DNA from: a virus
Reading direction: 5' to 3' (one strand)
Virus record (IMG/VR): IMGVR_UViG_3300047548_000908
Location: 62,001-126,000 of that record
DNA: 64,000 nt
A program made the translations under genes and the position numbers. How positions within the stretch are numbered: the stretch's first letter is position 1; the number at the start of each line of letters is the position of its first letter. This document shows positions 34,901-42,171 of this stretch, in pieces. The notes beneath the pieces are model-generated. The model had not been told where the DNA came from. It did not search any database and saw only the letters and a program-made list of their open reading frames with translations.

Positions 34901-35044
34901 TTCTATGAAGTCTTCAGCAATGAGTAACAGTCTATCTCTTACTTCTGCCCGTAGCTCTTCGTTTTTAAACAATGCAGGATTTAGCTCATCATGAAATTTG
35001 ATCGCATCATCAAGTCGAAATTTATCTAGTTCAGTTAGTTTCAT
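31967..35044 (-). CDS. giant multidomain protein: NTase plus two ART-like domains
   Basis: 1025 residues. N-terminus MKLTELDKFRLDDA. A Pol-beta-type nucleotidyltransferase motif comes first (ISGSNAAYSYTKHSDIDLHI, about 64-83, with the second acidic strand VELYVQD). Then DUF5661-like VELEHTYDKKIAMQIALDHL; a KptA/PARP-like segment starting YHVTLKKNLNPILARGLIP (about 318); SGYIPSKKEANDPRFK, a motif I know from phage proteins; and a C-terminal ART-like region with FLYRGIK (about 755), LYCTSSFSFAEIYG (about 815) and YIFPKNGF. VNE-SA between domains fits a processing site. Late promoter core at 35066-35072. Possibly a packaged nucleotidyl/ADP-ribosyl-transferring effector. Confidence 0.55.
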   Translation of the reverse strand: MKLTELDKFRLDDAIKFHDELNPALFKNEELRAEVRDRLLLIAEDFIEYLGISDLDIEDITISGSNAAYSYTKHSDIDLHILVDMTKLSNDEIYKELFKEKKNLYNEYHDIFIRGYEVELYVQDAAEPVISLGEYSVLHDKWLHIPKKRRSGVDETAARLKYEKLADIADAAIKAKDEKKIDELLRVIKRYRQAGLDKHGEFGPENLAFKVLRTQGVIDKLHQTKNDLHDIRLSLPESSPLNKKTLSVDQLAKRHKVTVQQIKAQLKKGIQVELEHTYDKKIAMQIALDHLKEDPNYYTKLNKANLEESTGIPKTVYHVTLKKNLNPILARGLIPKIGDRSKKIGEDTPAIYCFKDKDSVHDALMNWLGDELEENEELALLAISTFGLPVKTIDGADYEIAITSRIPPSNIKVVSDLLESILVEYETHDYQQLSESKTSYKEIEFVCVNPNFPDATDAELQQHLFNELKKIPNVIPLMQDWDEYDEGQRSLSAIYKDQSARNAIIKLAKKLGVQIDLEQEVSSDYVDRAIRGEHEGQVNEEKTATHLQKLPKFFKGNDPLAELVPERKTHTFALHPDKWISTFYSLTGKDPEKLRYYKPAKVEIVPGTLVGDMVFANKFYRAKTDEEKEAAALKYKKSLKPYDQANVDDYRMPELLIPRSVNESASGYIPSKKEANDPRFKTALTVDIKPDTMQKNAAKLGSKIKRNGVPPLLREEDEAPKLTLVPIPEDVDPAELIRTECSEFLKMLGSSDTFLYRGIKGALEKNIPVAFWDYTKPRKKPMDTPVEIQTVVDTVLKSAGFTALRGNSLYCTSSFSFAEIYGKDNVYYIFPKNGFTFTWSEKYKDFYEEFVSQYPGLDSFLTGEKGVPLPARKSMILRCLRLLKRDIQSNALSISDEEKKKAIMFIEEVHQFLESGNRMDSSNKDWLEPRINSIVDITGSHLNSKTDGMFISKYSKAILLDLWRWVNSNVKIDWSSIDVKELIDRHGLRNDKMHRALQSGHEILINGEYYAFHTNWYDMKTLLRR

Positions 35045-35065
35045 TGTTCATACCATTTTATAGAA

Positions 35066-35072
35066 TATTTAT
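35066..35072 (-). promoter_or_regulatory. T4-type late promoter core (31967-35044 gene)
   Basis: Minus-strand ATAAATA followed by T; predicted start 35060, 16-base leader. Lies directly after the 35077-35105 terminator. Confidence 0.6.
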
Positions 35073-35076
35073 GCAA

Positions 35077-35105
35077 AAAAGGCTACTTGAGTTAAGTAGC
35101 CTTTT
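35077..35105 (-). terminator. Rho-independent terminator after the GT-A gene
   Basis: AAAAGGCTACTT (35077-35088) pairs perfectly with 35094-35105 around a 5-base loop. On the minus strand the hairpin runs into TTTTTTGC, 19 bases past the glycosyltransferase stop. Confidence 0.8.
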
Positions 35106-35123
35106 GAGTTAAGCGAGTAAGAA

Positions 35124-36017
35124 TTAAGACTTCTTAACTTTTGCGTTTTTGTGTGGTTTTTCTTCCTCTGCCGTATCAACAACTTGAACCTGAGCTTGAT
35201 TTTGATTTCGAAGTTCCTCTACATACATTGGACCTATTGTATTCATCAAGTGCTGTTGATTCTCCATACAGAAAGTATACGTTCCCGTATGTCGTAGAAG
35301 CACTCGCTTATCTACATAAATTTTGCCACCTAAATCACGCCAGTTTTCACAGAAGGTCCAATCTTCAGAATAATATCTCGCTTGACGAACTGCGGTATCG
35401 AAGTAAGTTTTTAAATACTTATCAAACTTTGGATCAAGTCCAATGTCATTCTTGTAAGGCTTTACCGCTGGATGCGCGTTTAGTTTGTCAAACACATGAC
35501 GTTTCATCAGTAAGAATCCAGTGCCTGCTTTACTAACTTCCTGCAACCCATCTGGTCCTTCTTCTGCTCCATCAAAGCCGTTTACTACCCAGCGAATGGG
35601 CATAGTTTTCATGGGATACAAACCACCAATTACATCTTTATCGTGATTTAGCAGAACCAGTAAATGCCAAGGTTCCCAGCCAATATCTGCATCGACAAAG
35701 AATAAATGAGTAGCATCGGTGTTATCTAAAAACTTTGCAGTCAATGTATTTCTGGCCCTGCTAATCAGAGACTCATTGGTCATCGTCTCCAAAGTCCAAT
35801 CAATTCCAAGTTGTCTTGCAGTGTTTGCCCACTTAATAAAACTCATGAAAGTAGATTCTGTAAGCATACCACCGTAACATGGCATTGCAATATGAACTCT
35901 AGTAGTTCTTAAATAATCAACGTTCACTTGTACTTGATTTTGTGGTTGAGCTTCTTGTTCAGGAGCAGCTTGAGTTGGTTCTACCTGAGTGGATTGTTCT
36001 TCGTTTGGTGTTGTCAT
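35124..36017 (-). CDS. GT-A fold glycosyltransferase
   Basis: 297 residues with a Pro/Gln-rich N-terminal leader. VHIAMPCYGGMLTES opens the GT-A fold, RARNTLTAKFL and HLFFVDADIGWEP supply the donor site with a D-x-D motif (about 117-119), followed by DVIGGLYPMK and GTGFLLMKRHVF. This group is common in T4-like and aquatic phage genomes, where targets are unknown. The ribosome site AGAGGAAA and ATG form one arm of a 13-bp inverted repeat (36015-36060). Confidence 0.72.
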   Translation of the reverse strand: MTTPNEEQSTQVEPTQAAPEQEAQPQNQVQVNVDYLRTTRVHIAMPCYGGMLTESTFMSFIKWANTARQLGIDWTLETMTNESLISRARNTLTAKFLDNTDATHLFFVDADIGWEPWHLLVLLNHDKDVIGGLYPMKTMPIRWVVNGFDGAEEGPDGLQEVSKAGTGFLLMKRHVFDKLNAHPAVKPYKNDIGLDPKFDKYLKTYFDTAVRQARYYSEDWTFCENWRDLGGKIYVDKRVLLRHTGTYTFCMENQQHLMNTIGPMYVEELRNQNQAQVQVVDTAEEEKPHKNAKVKKS

Positions 36018-36060
36018 AGTTTCCTCTAAGATTTATGATACTATTTAAGAGGAAACTATG
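36015..36060 (-). promoter_or_regulatory. RBS-sequestering inverted repeat enclosing late-like promoter
   Basis: CATAGTTTCCTCT (minus strand 36060-36048) pairs perfectly with AGAGGAAACTATG (36027-36015), which contains the Shine-Dalgarno sequence and start codon of the GT-A gene. The loop holds TTAAATA, a one-base variant of the late core. Transcripts begun there lack the first arm. Confidence 0.6.
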
Positions 36061-36075
36061 TGTGTGATTTTTTTC

Positions 36076-36423
36076 TTAGTAACTAATTTTGATACTGTGG
36101 ATTAAACCTGAAGTCATTCCCACCATTTTTGCTCTAACCCAAACATAATTGCCGTAAAGGTTAGCAAAACTGTTTTGTGTCAATGACGAACAGGGCAAGG
36201 TCATTATAGTGAACCAATCTGTGTCATTGGAAGATGGATCATCTGCCAGTGAAGCTTGAATCGTTATCAGCCCTGTTACGTTAGTTAAGTTCCAAGTAAT
36301 AGTTTGAAGATTGTTGCCACTTACATAATAAGAAGCGGCAGGTTGTTTAGTTCCTATATGATTGGGGTTATCCCCTTCATATGCAACCTGCGAAAATAAT
36401 GGGATTACAGTTGGCTGAGACAT
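36076..36423 (-). CDS. virion-type beta-rich protein, 115 aa
   Basis: Beta-rich and Asn/Ser/Thr-rich: AASYYVSGNNLQTITWNLTNVTG, IQASLADDP, DWFTIMT, NYVWVRAKMVG. Small proteins of this kind occur among virion proteins of aquatic T4-like phages; the sandwich-like pattern suggests an adhesion or decoration role. No family named. The ATG shares a base with the stop of the preceding 58-codon gene. Confidence 0.6.
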   Translation of the reverse strand: MSQPTVIPLFSQVAYEGDNPNHIGTKQPAASYYVSGNNLQTITWNLTNVTGLITIQASLADDPSSNDTDWFTIMTLPCSSLTQNSFANLYGNYVWVRAKMVGMTSGLIHSIKISY

Positions 36424-36599
36424 TAGTGCGTGCCTGCGTCAACAGCCTCAACTACTACGCCATCACCTATTAGTTCTTCTACTACCTGTTCTATTGAAGA
36501 TAACAAGGCTTCGTTAATAACACTTTCTTTAGAAGAGGTGTGTTCTTTTTCTAGTCTACTAATAGAAACTATAATGTTTTCAGTTACAATCTTGGCCAT
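36423..36599 (-). CDS. small acidic protein, 58 aa
   Basis: 58-codon gene: begins MAKIVTENIIVSISRLEKEH, then ESVINEALLSSIEQVVEELIGDG and ends near VEAVDAGTH. CGGAG lies 5 bases before the ATG, the late promoter core at 36618-36624 gives a 13-base leader, and the stop overlaps the next ATG (TAATG). Predominantly helical and acidic. Function unknown, but the expression signals make it a confident gene. Confidence 0.75.
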   Translation of the reverse strand: MAKIVTENIIVSISRLEKEHTSSKESVINEALLSSIEQVVEELIGDGVVVEAVDAGTH

Positions 36600-36617
36600 A
36601 AAAACTCCGTATAAGAG

Positions 36618-36624
36618 TATTTAT
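36618..36624 (-). promoter_or_regulatory. T4-type late promoter core (58-aa gene)
   Basis: Minus-strand ATAAATA followed by C; predicted start 36612; 13-base leader with CGGAG. Confidence 0.65.
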
Positions 36625-37304
36625 TCCACTTCTGGTCTTTGCTCCAGTTTAAAGTGTTTCCCGATTATATTACCATACTTCAATCTCATGAAGAAGATTT
36701 CCTTTTCGTCATCCAGGTCAACGAATAGACTGCTATGCACCCAATATATTGAACCATGTTTTTGTCTATCCATCCATCTAGATAGTGCATAACTCGGTTT
36801 AAACTCAGGTTTACTTTTTATAAACCGAATGAAGCTTTTGCCCTCATCCGCAGTGATTTTTGTATACTGTAAGTAAACCCTAAAGTTATTTTTAGGTTCA
36901 CGTTTAAAGTACATGACATCCGCAGAATGAAGTACATCTGCAATCACGAATGTTTGATTGCAGTCATCAAACAATTTACCTACTTCTTTCAGATAATCTA
37001 AGTCATTACTGAAAACGCAAGCCGTGTTTCTCTCGATCCTAACTAAGCATTTGTTTTTTCGATTTTCATCGAACTTCCATTCGATGAATTTCTCAAGATT
37101 AGATTGGCCCTGTTGTAATCTATTATTGATTTTTAAGGAGTTATTTACACCTAGTTTCCTTCTGAACGAAGAAACGTCGGGTGTGTCCCATAAGATTCCA
37201 ACTCCATACAACTCAATCCTTACTTTATAGGTATATCTGTTGTAATAGAGTTTATTCCTGGATTCTACGAAATCCACCCCTGAGATACCAGCAGCCTTTC
37301 TCAT
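36621..37304 (-). CDS. hypothetical phage protein, 227 aa
   Basis: Basic protein with many aromatic residues (SRNKLYYNRYTYKVRIEL, VRIERNTACVFSNDLDYL, NFRVYLQYTKITADEG, PSYALSRWMDRQKHGSIYW). I do not recognise a family. It follows the ClpA-like gene closely (3-base gap) and is last in the DnaJ-ClpA transcription unit, ending just where the next late promoter lies. Confidence 0.65.
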   Translation of the reverse strand: MRKAAGISGVDFVESRNKLYYNRYTYKVRIELYGVGILWDTPDVSSFRRKLGVNNSLKINNRLQQGQSNLEKFIEWKFDENRKNKCLVRIERNTACVFSNDLDYLKEVGKLFDDCNQTFVIADVLHSADVMYFKREPKNNFRVYLQYTKITADEGKSFIRFIKSKPEFKPSYALSRWMDRQKHGSIYWVHSSLFVDLDDEKEIFFMRLKYGNIIGKHFKLEQRPEVE

Positions 37305-37307
37305 TGA

Positions 37308-39584
37308 TTATGCCTTTACTTCAATTGTGCCGTCTTCAGAAACAGCAGCAGTAATTTTTTTCTTAACATCAAAAACGATTTCTTTCTTCTTGTTAAGTTT
37401 AACAGTAATGGTAGCGTTTTTCAGTTGCTCAAAGAGAATCTTTTTAGAAAGCGGAACACGAATCAATTCATCCATTTTTCTTGATAGTGGTCGTGCGCCC
37501 ATTTTGCTATCATATCCCACTTCAGCTAGATACTCGACCACTGGTTCAGAGAGATTCAAAATAATCTCATGCGTGTCTTTGAGTGACTTTTTCAGTTCAT
37601 TTGCAAACTTAACTACGATCTTCTTAATAGCCAAGTCATTCAACTTGTCAAATGTACAGATCATGTCCAGACGATTTCGGAACTCAGGTTTGAAGAATTC
37701 TTTCAGAGCCTTTTCTTGATCCCCGGTACGAGTTTGACTACCAAACCCAATGACGTTTCGTTCACTATCACTAGCGCCCAAGTTGCTCGTCATGATAACA
37801 ATAGTATTTTTTGCATTGACTACTTTACCATTACTACCAGTAACTCGCCCATCGTCTAGTAACTGCAAGAATACGTTGAAGATGTCCGGATGAGCTTTTT
37901 CGACCTCATCGAAAAGAAGGATACTGTGAGGATTCTTACTTAGGTCGTTAATGAGCCTGCCCCCACCTAGATTACCTTCGCCGAAACCAACGTACCCCGG
38001 AGGAGCACCTAGCAGAGAAGAAACACTGTGCTTTTCGCTGTATTCTGACATGTCATACTTAACCAGAGGCATATCTAGATTTTTGCTTAGTTGTCTTGCA
38101 AACTCTGTTTTACCTGTTCCAGTCGGCCCTAGAAATAAGAAACTTCCCATTGGTTTGTTTGAGTTTCCAATTCCAGTAAAGCTGACATATAGCCTATCTA
38201 GCACTTTGTTAACTACATCCTCTTGACCAAACAGATTGTCTTTGATGTTAGCTTCTAAGTTTTGCACTAAGTTAATAGAGTTATCGTTGAGTTTGTTTGC
38301 AGGGATGCCAGTCAACTTTTCTACCTGAGCATTAATAAGTTCCTTAGTGATGAGGGCATTTTCCACTCCCTTTGCTCGTTGTCTTGCACATGCTCCGTCT
38401 AGCAAGTCAATCGACTTATCAGGGTTTTTCCGATCGTGAATATAGCGCGAAGAACTTTCTACCGCTGCTACGATTGCTTCGTCCGTAATAGTAACATTGT
38501 GGAAATCATTAAGACGCTGACTCAATCCTCTTAGGATACGAATGGTGCTGTCATGTGAAGGTTCATCCACATTAATTTTGTAGAATCTACGCATTAGAGC
38601 GCGATCCTTTTCAAATGATTCGTAGTAATCTTCCCAAGTAGTACTTGCAATTACTTTAAGTGTACCTTTAGTAATTGCGGGTTTGATCATGTTAGCGAAG
38701 TCAACGCTACTGCCATTTGATGCACCAGATCCCTTCATAGTGTGTGCTTCATCGATGAATAGGATTGCGTTTTTCTTTGAATTCAGAGCATCCAAAACTG
38801 CTTTGATTTTTTCCTCAAAATCACCTCGATACTTTGAGCCTGCAAGAAGAGATCCAATTTCAAGAGAATAAACTTCATGCCCTTTAAGAAATTCAGGAAC
38901 GTTATTATCATTGATTAGTTGTGCAAGACCCTCAACGATAGAAGTCTTACCTACACCAGGATCCCCGATCATCAGACAGTTGGATTTATATTTCTTTGCT
39001 AAAACGTTGACAATATCATCAAGTTCCGTGCTGCGACCAATTAGTGGTTCAAGCTTTCCTGCTTTTGCCATCTTAGACAAATTGATTGTAAACTCAGACA
39101 AAATTCTCTCTGCTTGCTTTTCACTGATAAGATTGTCTTCGTCATTACTTTGATAATTTTCTTGCCAAAAAACAGCAAACTCATGTTTTTTGATTCCGTA
39201 CTTCAGCAGGAAATAATGAGCGTGAGAAGTCGATTCATTTGAGATGCTGAGATAGAGATCCAAGGTAGTTACAGCTTGACGGCCAGTAAATAGAACTTGA
39301 GTGACGCACCTATTCATCACTCGTTCTAGGCTATTAGTTTTCTTAGGTTGTGCCGATGATTTGGGATCTTTTCGTACAATAGAATTTAGACCATCAACAT
39401 AGGCAGATACTTCAGCCGTAAGTGCGTTAACATCAGCACCAAACTCCTCAAGACAAGTCTTGAATGAACTTTGGGTAATCAAAGATAGCAGCAGATGCTC
39501 GATGGTGCAATATTCATGGTTGCGTTCCTTTGCAAATTCTACTGCTCGTTCAATGATGTTTTCAATTTCGGGTGAGTTATTCAA
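37308..39584 (-). CDS. ClpA/ClpB-type AAA+ unfoldase with ClpP loop (TTG start)
   Basis: 758 residues, the same size as E. coli ClpA. An N-terminal Clp_N repeat domain ([19 protein letters not shown]), then two AAA+ modules: Walker A GDPGVGKT (about 210) with LFIDEAHT, and GPTGTGKT (about 489) with [18 protein letters not shown] at about 612 sits where ClpA carries its IGL loop for ClpP docking, so it may engage host ClpP; no ClpB-type middle coiled coil is present. The TTG at 39582-39584 is chosen because AAAGGA lies 8 bases before it and it overlaps the DnaJ stop (TTGA). Confidence 0.85.
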   Translation of the reverse strand: MNNSPEIENIIERAVEFAKERNHEYCTIEHLLLSLITQSSFKTCLEEFGADVNALTAEVSAYVDGLNSIVRKDPKSSAQPKKTNSLERVMNRCVTQVLFTGRQAVTTLDLYLSISNESTSHAHYFLLKYGIKKHEFAVFWQENYQSNDEDNLISEKQAERILSEFTINLSKMAKAGKLEPLIGRSTELDDIVNVLAKKYKSNCLMIGDPGVGKTSIVEGLAQLINDNNVPEFLKGHEVYSLEIGSLLAGSKYRGDFEEKIKAVLDALNSKKNAILFIDEAHTMKGSGASNGSSVDFANMIKPAITKGTLKVIASTTWEDYYESFEKDRALMRRFYKINVDEPSHDSTIRILRGLSQRLNDFHNVTITDEAIVAAVESSSRYIHDRKNPDKSIDLLDGACARQRAKGVENALITKELINAQVEKLTGIPANKLNDNSINLVQNLEANIKDNLFGQEDVVNKVLDRLYVSFTGIGNSNKPMGSFLFLGPTGTGKTEFARQLSKNLDMPLVKYDMSEYSEKHSVSSLLGAPPGYVGFGEGNLGGGRLINDLSKNPHSILLFDEVEKAHPDIFNVFLQLLDDGRVTGSNGKVVNAKNTIVIMTSNLGASDSERNVIGFGSQTRTGDQEKALKEFFKPEFRNRLDMICTFDKLNDLAIKKIVVKFANELKKSLKDTHEIILNLSEPVVEYLAEVGYDSKMGARPLSRKMDELIRVPLSKKILFEQLKNATITVKLNKKKEIVFDVKKKITAAVSEDGTIEVKA

Positions 39585-40366
39585 TTTAAAGTTCCTTTAT
39601 TATAGGTGTTTATAGCATCAACAATACGCTGATCAATGATATCAGGCATAGTAGGTTTAATCAATACAAATTGGTCACCTACTTGATTTCTAGTGACAAT
39701 TCCTTCCTTTGGGATTCTAAGTAGGCTTCCAGGTTGAGTTTTGGGTTTTATATTAATCTCTAGCGTTTTACCAGATAACGTAGTAGTTCGGATCGAACCA
39801 CCAGTGATCAAATCTAGAACACTAACCTCTTCAGAGGTATAAAGATCCAATCCTTTCCTCTCAAATTTAGGATGAGGGAGAATTCTAAATTCTACCATCA
39901 AGGTTACATCTTTGATGAGATTGTTGAATCTATATTGCTGTCCGTTTTCTACTCCGTCGGGGACATCTATTTTGACCGTGTGCAATTGCCCATTAATGTT
40001 CAAGTTTAATATTCTTTGAGAACCAGAAGAGATTTCCTCTAGTGTAAGAGGTAGTACAGTCTTGCATATAACCTCTCTTCGTTGATGTTCTTTGTGTTGA
40101 CGTAAAATCTGATCGAACAGATTTTCCATGTTGCTTGTGCCAAAATTGAAGTTAAATCCTTCAGGAAAATTGTTCGTGTTCGGGGCGTCGTACCTTTGCC
40201 TCTTTGCAGGGTCGGAAAGTGTATCGTATGCTTCTTGAATTTGCTGGAACTTTGCAGTATCACCCCCTTTGTCGGGATGATGCTGACTGGCTAATTTTCT
40301 GTAAGCCTTTTTTAGTTCCTCGGATGATGCAGTTTTAGATACGCCTAGTATATTGTAATAATCCAT
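39581..40366 (-). CDS. DnaJ/CbpA-type co-chaperone
   Basis: 261 residues. The J-domain [34 protein letters not shown] has the HPD motif; the C-terminus ([44 protein letters not shown]) is the DnaJ substrate-binding double barrel. The zinc-finger domain is absent, as in CbpA-type proteins. No phage DnaK is seen here, so it would stimulate host Hsp70. Start ATG 40366; a TTG five codons upstream is possible. Pairs with the ClpA-like gene. Confidence 0.85.
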   Translation of the reverse strand: MDYYNILGVSKTASSEELKKAYRKLASQHHPDKGGDTAKFQQIQEAYDTLSDPAKRQRYDAPNTNNFPEGFNFNFGTSNMENLFDQILRQHKEHQRREVICKTVLPLTLEEISSGSQRILNLNINGQLHTVKIDVPDGVENGQQYRFNNLIKDVTLMVEFRILPHPKFERKGLDLYTSEEVSVLDLITGGSIRTTTLSGKTLEINIKPKTQPGSLLRIPKEGIVTRNQVGDQFVLIKPTMPDIIDQRIVDAINTYNKGTLN

Positions 40367-40393
40367 ATATGATTCTAGCAATAAGTGCTAATA

Positions 40394-40831
40394 TCAATAT
40401 TTATTGGTTATAGACGACTCAATCTTTTCTTTCGTTCTACCATATGCTGCGATACCAAGAACTGCACCCATTGCTAAATGAAATAGTCCTGCACCCTGCA
40501 ATGTAAGTGGCTGCCATTGATTTGTTACCTGTCCTGAACTATATGCTTGTAACAAAGACCAAAGTATAGGGAATATGATAAAATCAGTCACACAAACTAC
40601 CATGTACATCCATCCCATAAATGGGCGCCATTTTCTATTTAACCAATCTTGATTAGTATTAGCAACCAAAACTTCCGCACCTTGAGCAGCATTTATTCCT
40701 GCTTCAGTTAACACAGTTTGTTGCGAACTAACGTTAAATTGATTCATTGTAGGATCTGCACATAGCAACTCATATGCAATATCATTTGTTGCTATTGGCA
40801 TCTCGGTAGTAACTCGTGTAGCTAATCTCAT
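40394..40831 (-). CDS. probable 3-TM-type holin
   Basis: 145 residues. DWLNRKWRPFMGWMYM leads into hydrophobic segments VVCVTDFIIFPILWSLL and LFHLAMGAVLGIAAYG, ending in charged TKEKIESS. The W-R-P-x-M plus two or three helices pattern matches the 3TM gene-transfer-agent type holin family. It would permeabilise the inner membrane for the GH19 endolysin encoded at 49585. The hydrophilic N-terminal 60 residues are longer than usual. Confidence 0.6.
   Translation of the reverse strand: MRLATRVTTEMPIATNDIAYELLCADPTMNQFNVSSQQTVLTEAGINAAQGAEVLVANTNQDWLNRKWRPFMGWMYMVVCVTDFIIFPILWSLLQAYSSGQVTNQWQPLTLQGAGLFHLAMGAVLGIAAYGRTKEKIESSITNKY
40398..40404 (-). promoter_or_regulatory. T4-type late promoter core (DnaJ-ClpA unit)
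   Basis: Minus-strand ATAAATA followed by T within the end of the holin gene; predicted start 40392, 26-base leader. Confidence 0.5.
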
Positions 40832-40832
40832 T

Positions 40833-41369
40833 TTAAATCCCCGAGTTGATAATAAAATTTCTTAACTCATCATCCATTTTTTTACTGGGTAGTACTGACA
40901 AACCTGCAATGTTACGCATTTCATTGAGTTCGCCTTCTTTTGCTTCTCTATATTCATGAGGACTGCATTTGATAACTTGTTTTAGTATGTCTTCGTCTGC
41001 ATCATAGTCCTCGTCTTCTACTGTAACCGACCAGTCATCCAATGCCATTCCAGTTAGTGTTTCTAAGTCAGACAACAAGGTAATGATTCTTTTTGGTGTA
41101 GTTGATCTTCTGTCCATCTCGACAAAAACTACATACTTATTTGTGTCTAATTCACCATCTGATACCTTAGCATCAAGAACCCAATCATACCCACGTTCAA
41201 ACCAGTTTGCCAAATCTGCTCCTGCTTGTCGACCTCTAACTACAAAAGCTACTGTTACGATGTCATCATCGTCGCCTGTTTTTGCCACATATTCATCAAC
41301 AGAAATATTAGGTTCTATTTGACCGTCAAAATCAAGATAATCTAGACCTTCTTTTACTATTTTACGCAT
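40833..41369 (-). CDS. conserved acidic phage protein, 178 aa
   Basis: Acidic (repeated DDDD/EDED) with a mixed alpha-beta core: VTVAFVVRGRQAGADLANWFERGYDWVLDAKV, YVVFVEMDRRSTTPKRIITLLSDL. The C-terminus RNIAGLSVLPSKKMDDELRNFI is reminiscent of conserved late proteins in aquatic T4-like phages. Function unknown. Overlaps neighbouring genes at both ends in the holin operon. Confidence 0.65.
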   Translation of the reverse strand: MRKIVKEGLDYLDFDGQIEPNISVDEYVAKTGDDDDIVTVAFVVRGRQAGADLANWFERGYDWVLDAKVSDGELDTNKYVVFVEMDRRSTTPKRIITLLSDLETLTGMALDDWSVTVEDEDYDADEDILKQVIKCSPHEYREAKEGELNEMRNIAGLSVLPSKKMDDELRNFIINSGI

Positions 41370-42001
41370 TACATCATTCCCCCCATTGGGTTTGGACCTG
41401 CCGCCGGGCTCGGGAATGGTTCTGCTCCTGGCATTTGTCCTGGCATTTCTTGTTGATTATCTTTCTTAGAATCGTCATTCTCTAACTCTTCTTTGTTCAA
41501 GTCTTGTTCGTAAGCATCATCCAAGTCTGAAAGATCAACTGTTTGACCTGCCAAATCTACGCTACCATCTCTGATTTCATCCATCAAGTCTTTTGGCATT
41601 TCTATTCTTATCAACCAAACATGTTTCTCAGTAAGCTTAGGATAATGTGTCCCAGGCCTATAATCATCTGGCGTTTTTATGACAACTGGAACTTTGATCG
41701 TTGTCTTCTTAAACTGAACGTTGCATCCTAGCTCAAGCAATCTAATTGCTCCCTTCGGATTAGGCATAAGTTTCTTTGGATACATAAATGTACAAGAAAC
41801 AGTGTATCGCTTGATTACTGGACCTTCTACTAGCTCACCCAGTTCCCAGTTTCTAAAAGCGTACAGATTTGCCTCATCTAGACAACGTTCAAAGTCTAAT
41901 AAAGTATTAATAGACCCATCACTAGTGTAAATGTTTTTGATATTGTTAACAATATCATTGTGTTCAATTGAATTGAAAAACTTTTCGGTGCTTTTGCTCA
42001 T
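41369..42001 (-). CDS. conserved phage structural-type protein, 210 aa
   Basis: Starts at ATG 42001 (MSKSTEKFFNSIEHND); a TTG 14 codons upstream is an alternative that would use the second late promoter at 42065-42071. Core WELGELVEGPVIKRYTVSCTFMYPKKLMPNP; tail low-complexity Gly/Pro/Met (PGQMPGAEPFPSPAAGPN). Conserved in T4-like aquatic phages to my knowledge, role unknown. The promoter core at 42009-42015 would start two bases before this ATG. Confidence 0.65.
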   Translation of the reverse strand: MSKSTEKFFNSIEHNDIVNNIKNIYTSDGSINTLLDFERCLDEANLYAFRNWELGELVEGPVIKRYTVSCTFMYPKKLMPNPKGAIRLLELGCNVQFKKTTIKVPVVIKTPDDYRPGTHYPKLTEKHVWLIRIEMPKDLMDEIRDGSVDLAGQTVDLSDLDDAYEQDLNKEELENDDSKKDNQQEMPGQMPGAEPFPSPAAGPNPMGGMM

Positions 42002-42008
42002 GATGAAG

Positions 42009-42015
42009 TATTTAT
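42009..42015 (-). promoter_or_regulatory. T4-type late promoter core (41369-42001 gene, near-leaderless)
   Basis: Minus-strand ATAAATA followed by C; predicted start 42003, two bases before ATG 42001. Confidence 0.45.
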
Positions 42016-42064
42016 CACCGCAGCACAAGATTGCTCGGAACAACTTTTATTACCCGGAGCCTAA

Positions 42065-42071
42065 TATTTAT
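42065..42071 (-). promoter_or_regulatory. T4-type late promoter core, second upstream copy
   Basis: Minus-strand ATAAATA followed by T; predicted start 42059. Would serve the TTG start of the same gene. Confidence 0.4.
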
Positions 42072-42171
42072 GTAAAATTCTTACACAATAAATGCACTAG
42101 TTGTCGCATGTTGAGTACCCTTAAATAGTCATGTAGCTCAAGCTATAAGTTAAACGACAGGAGAAATAACT

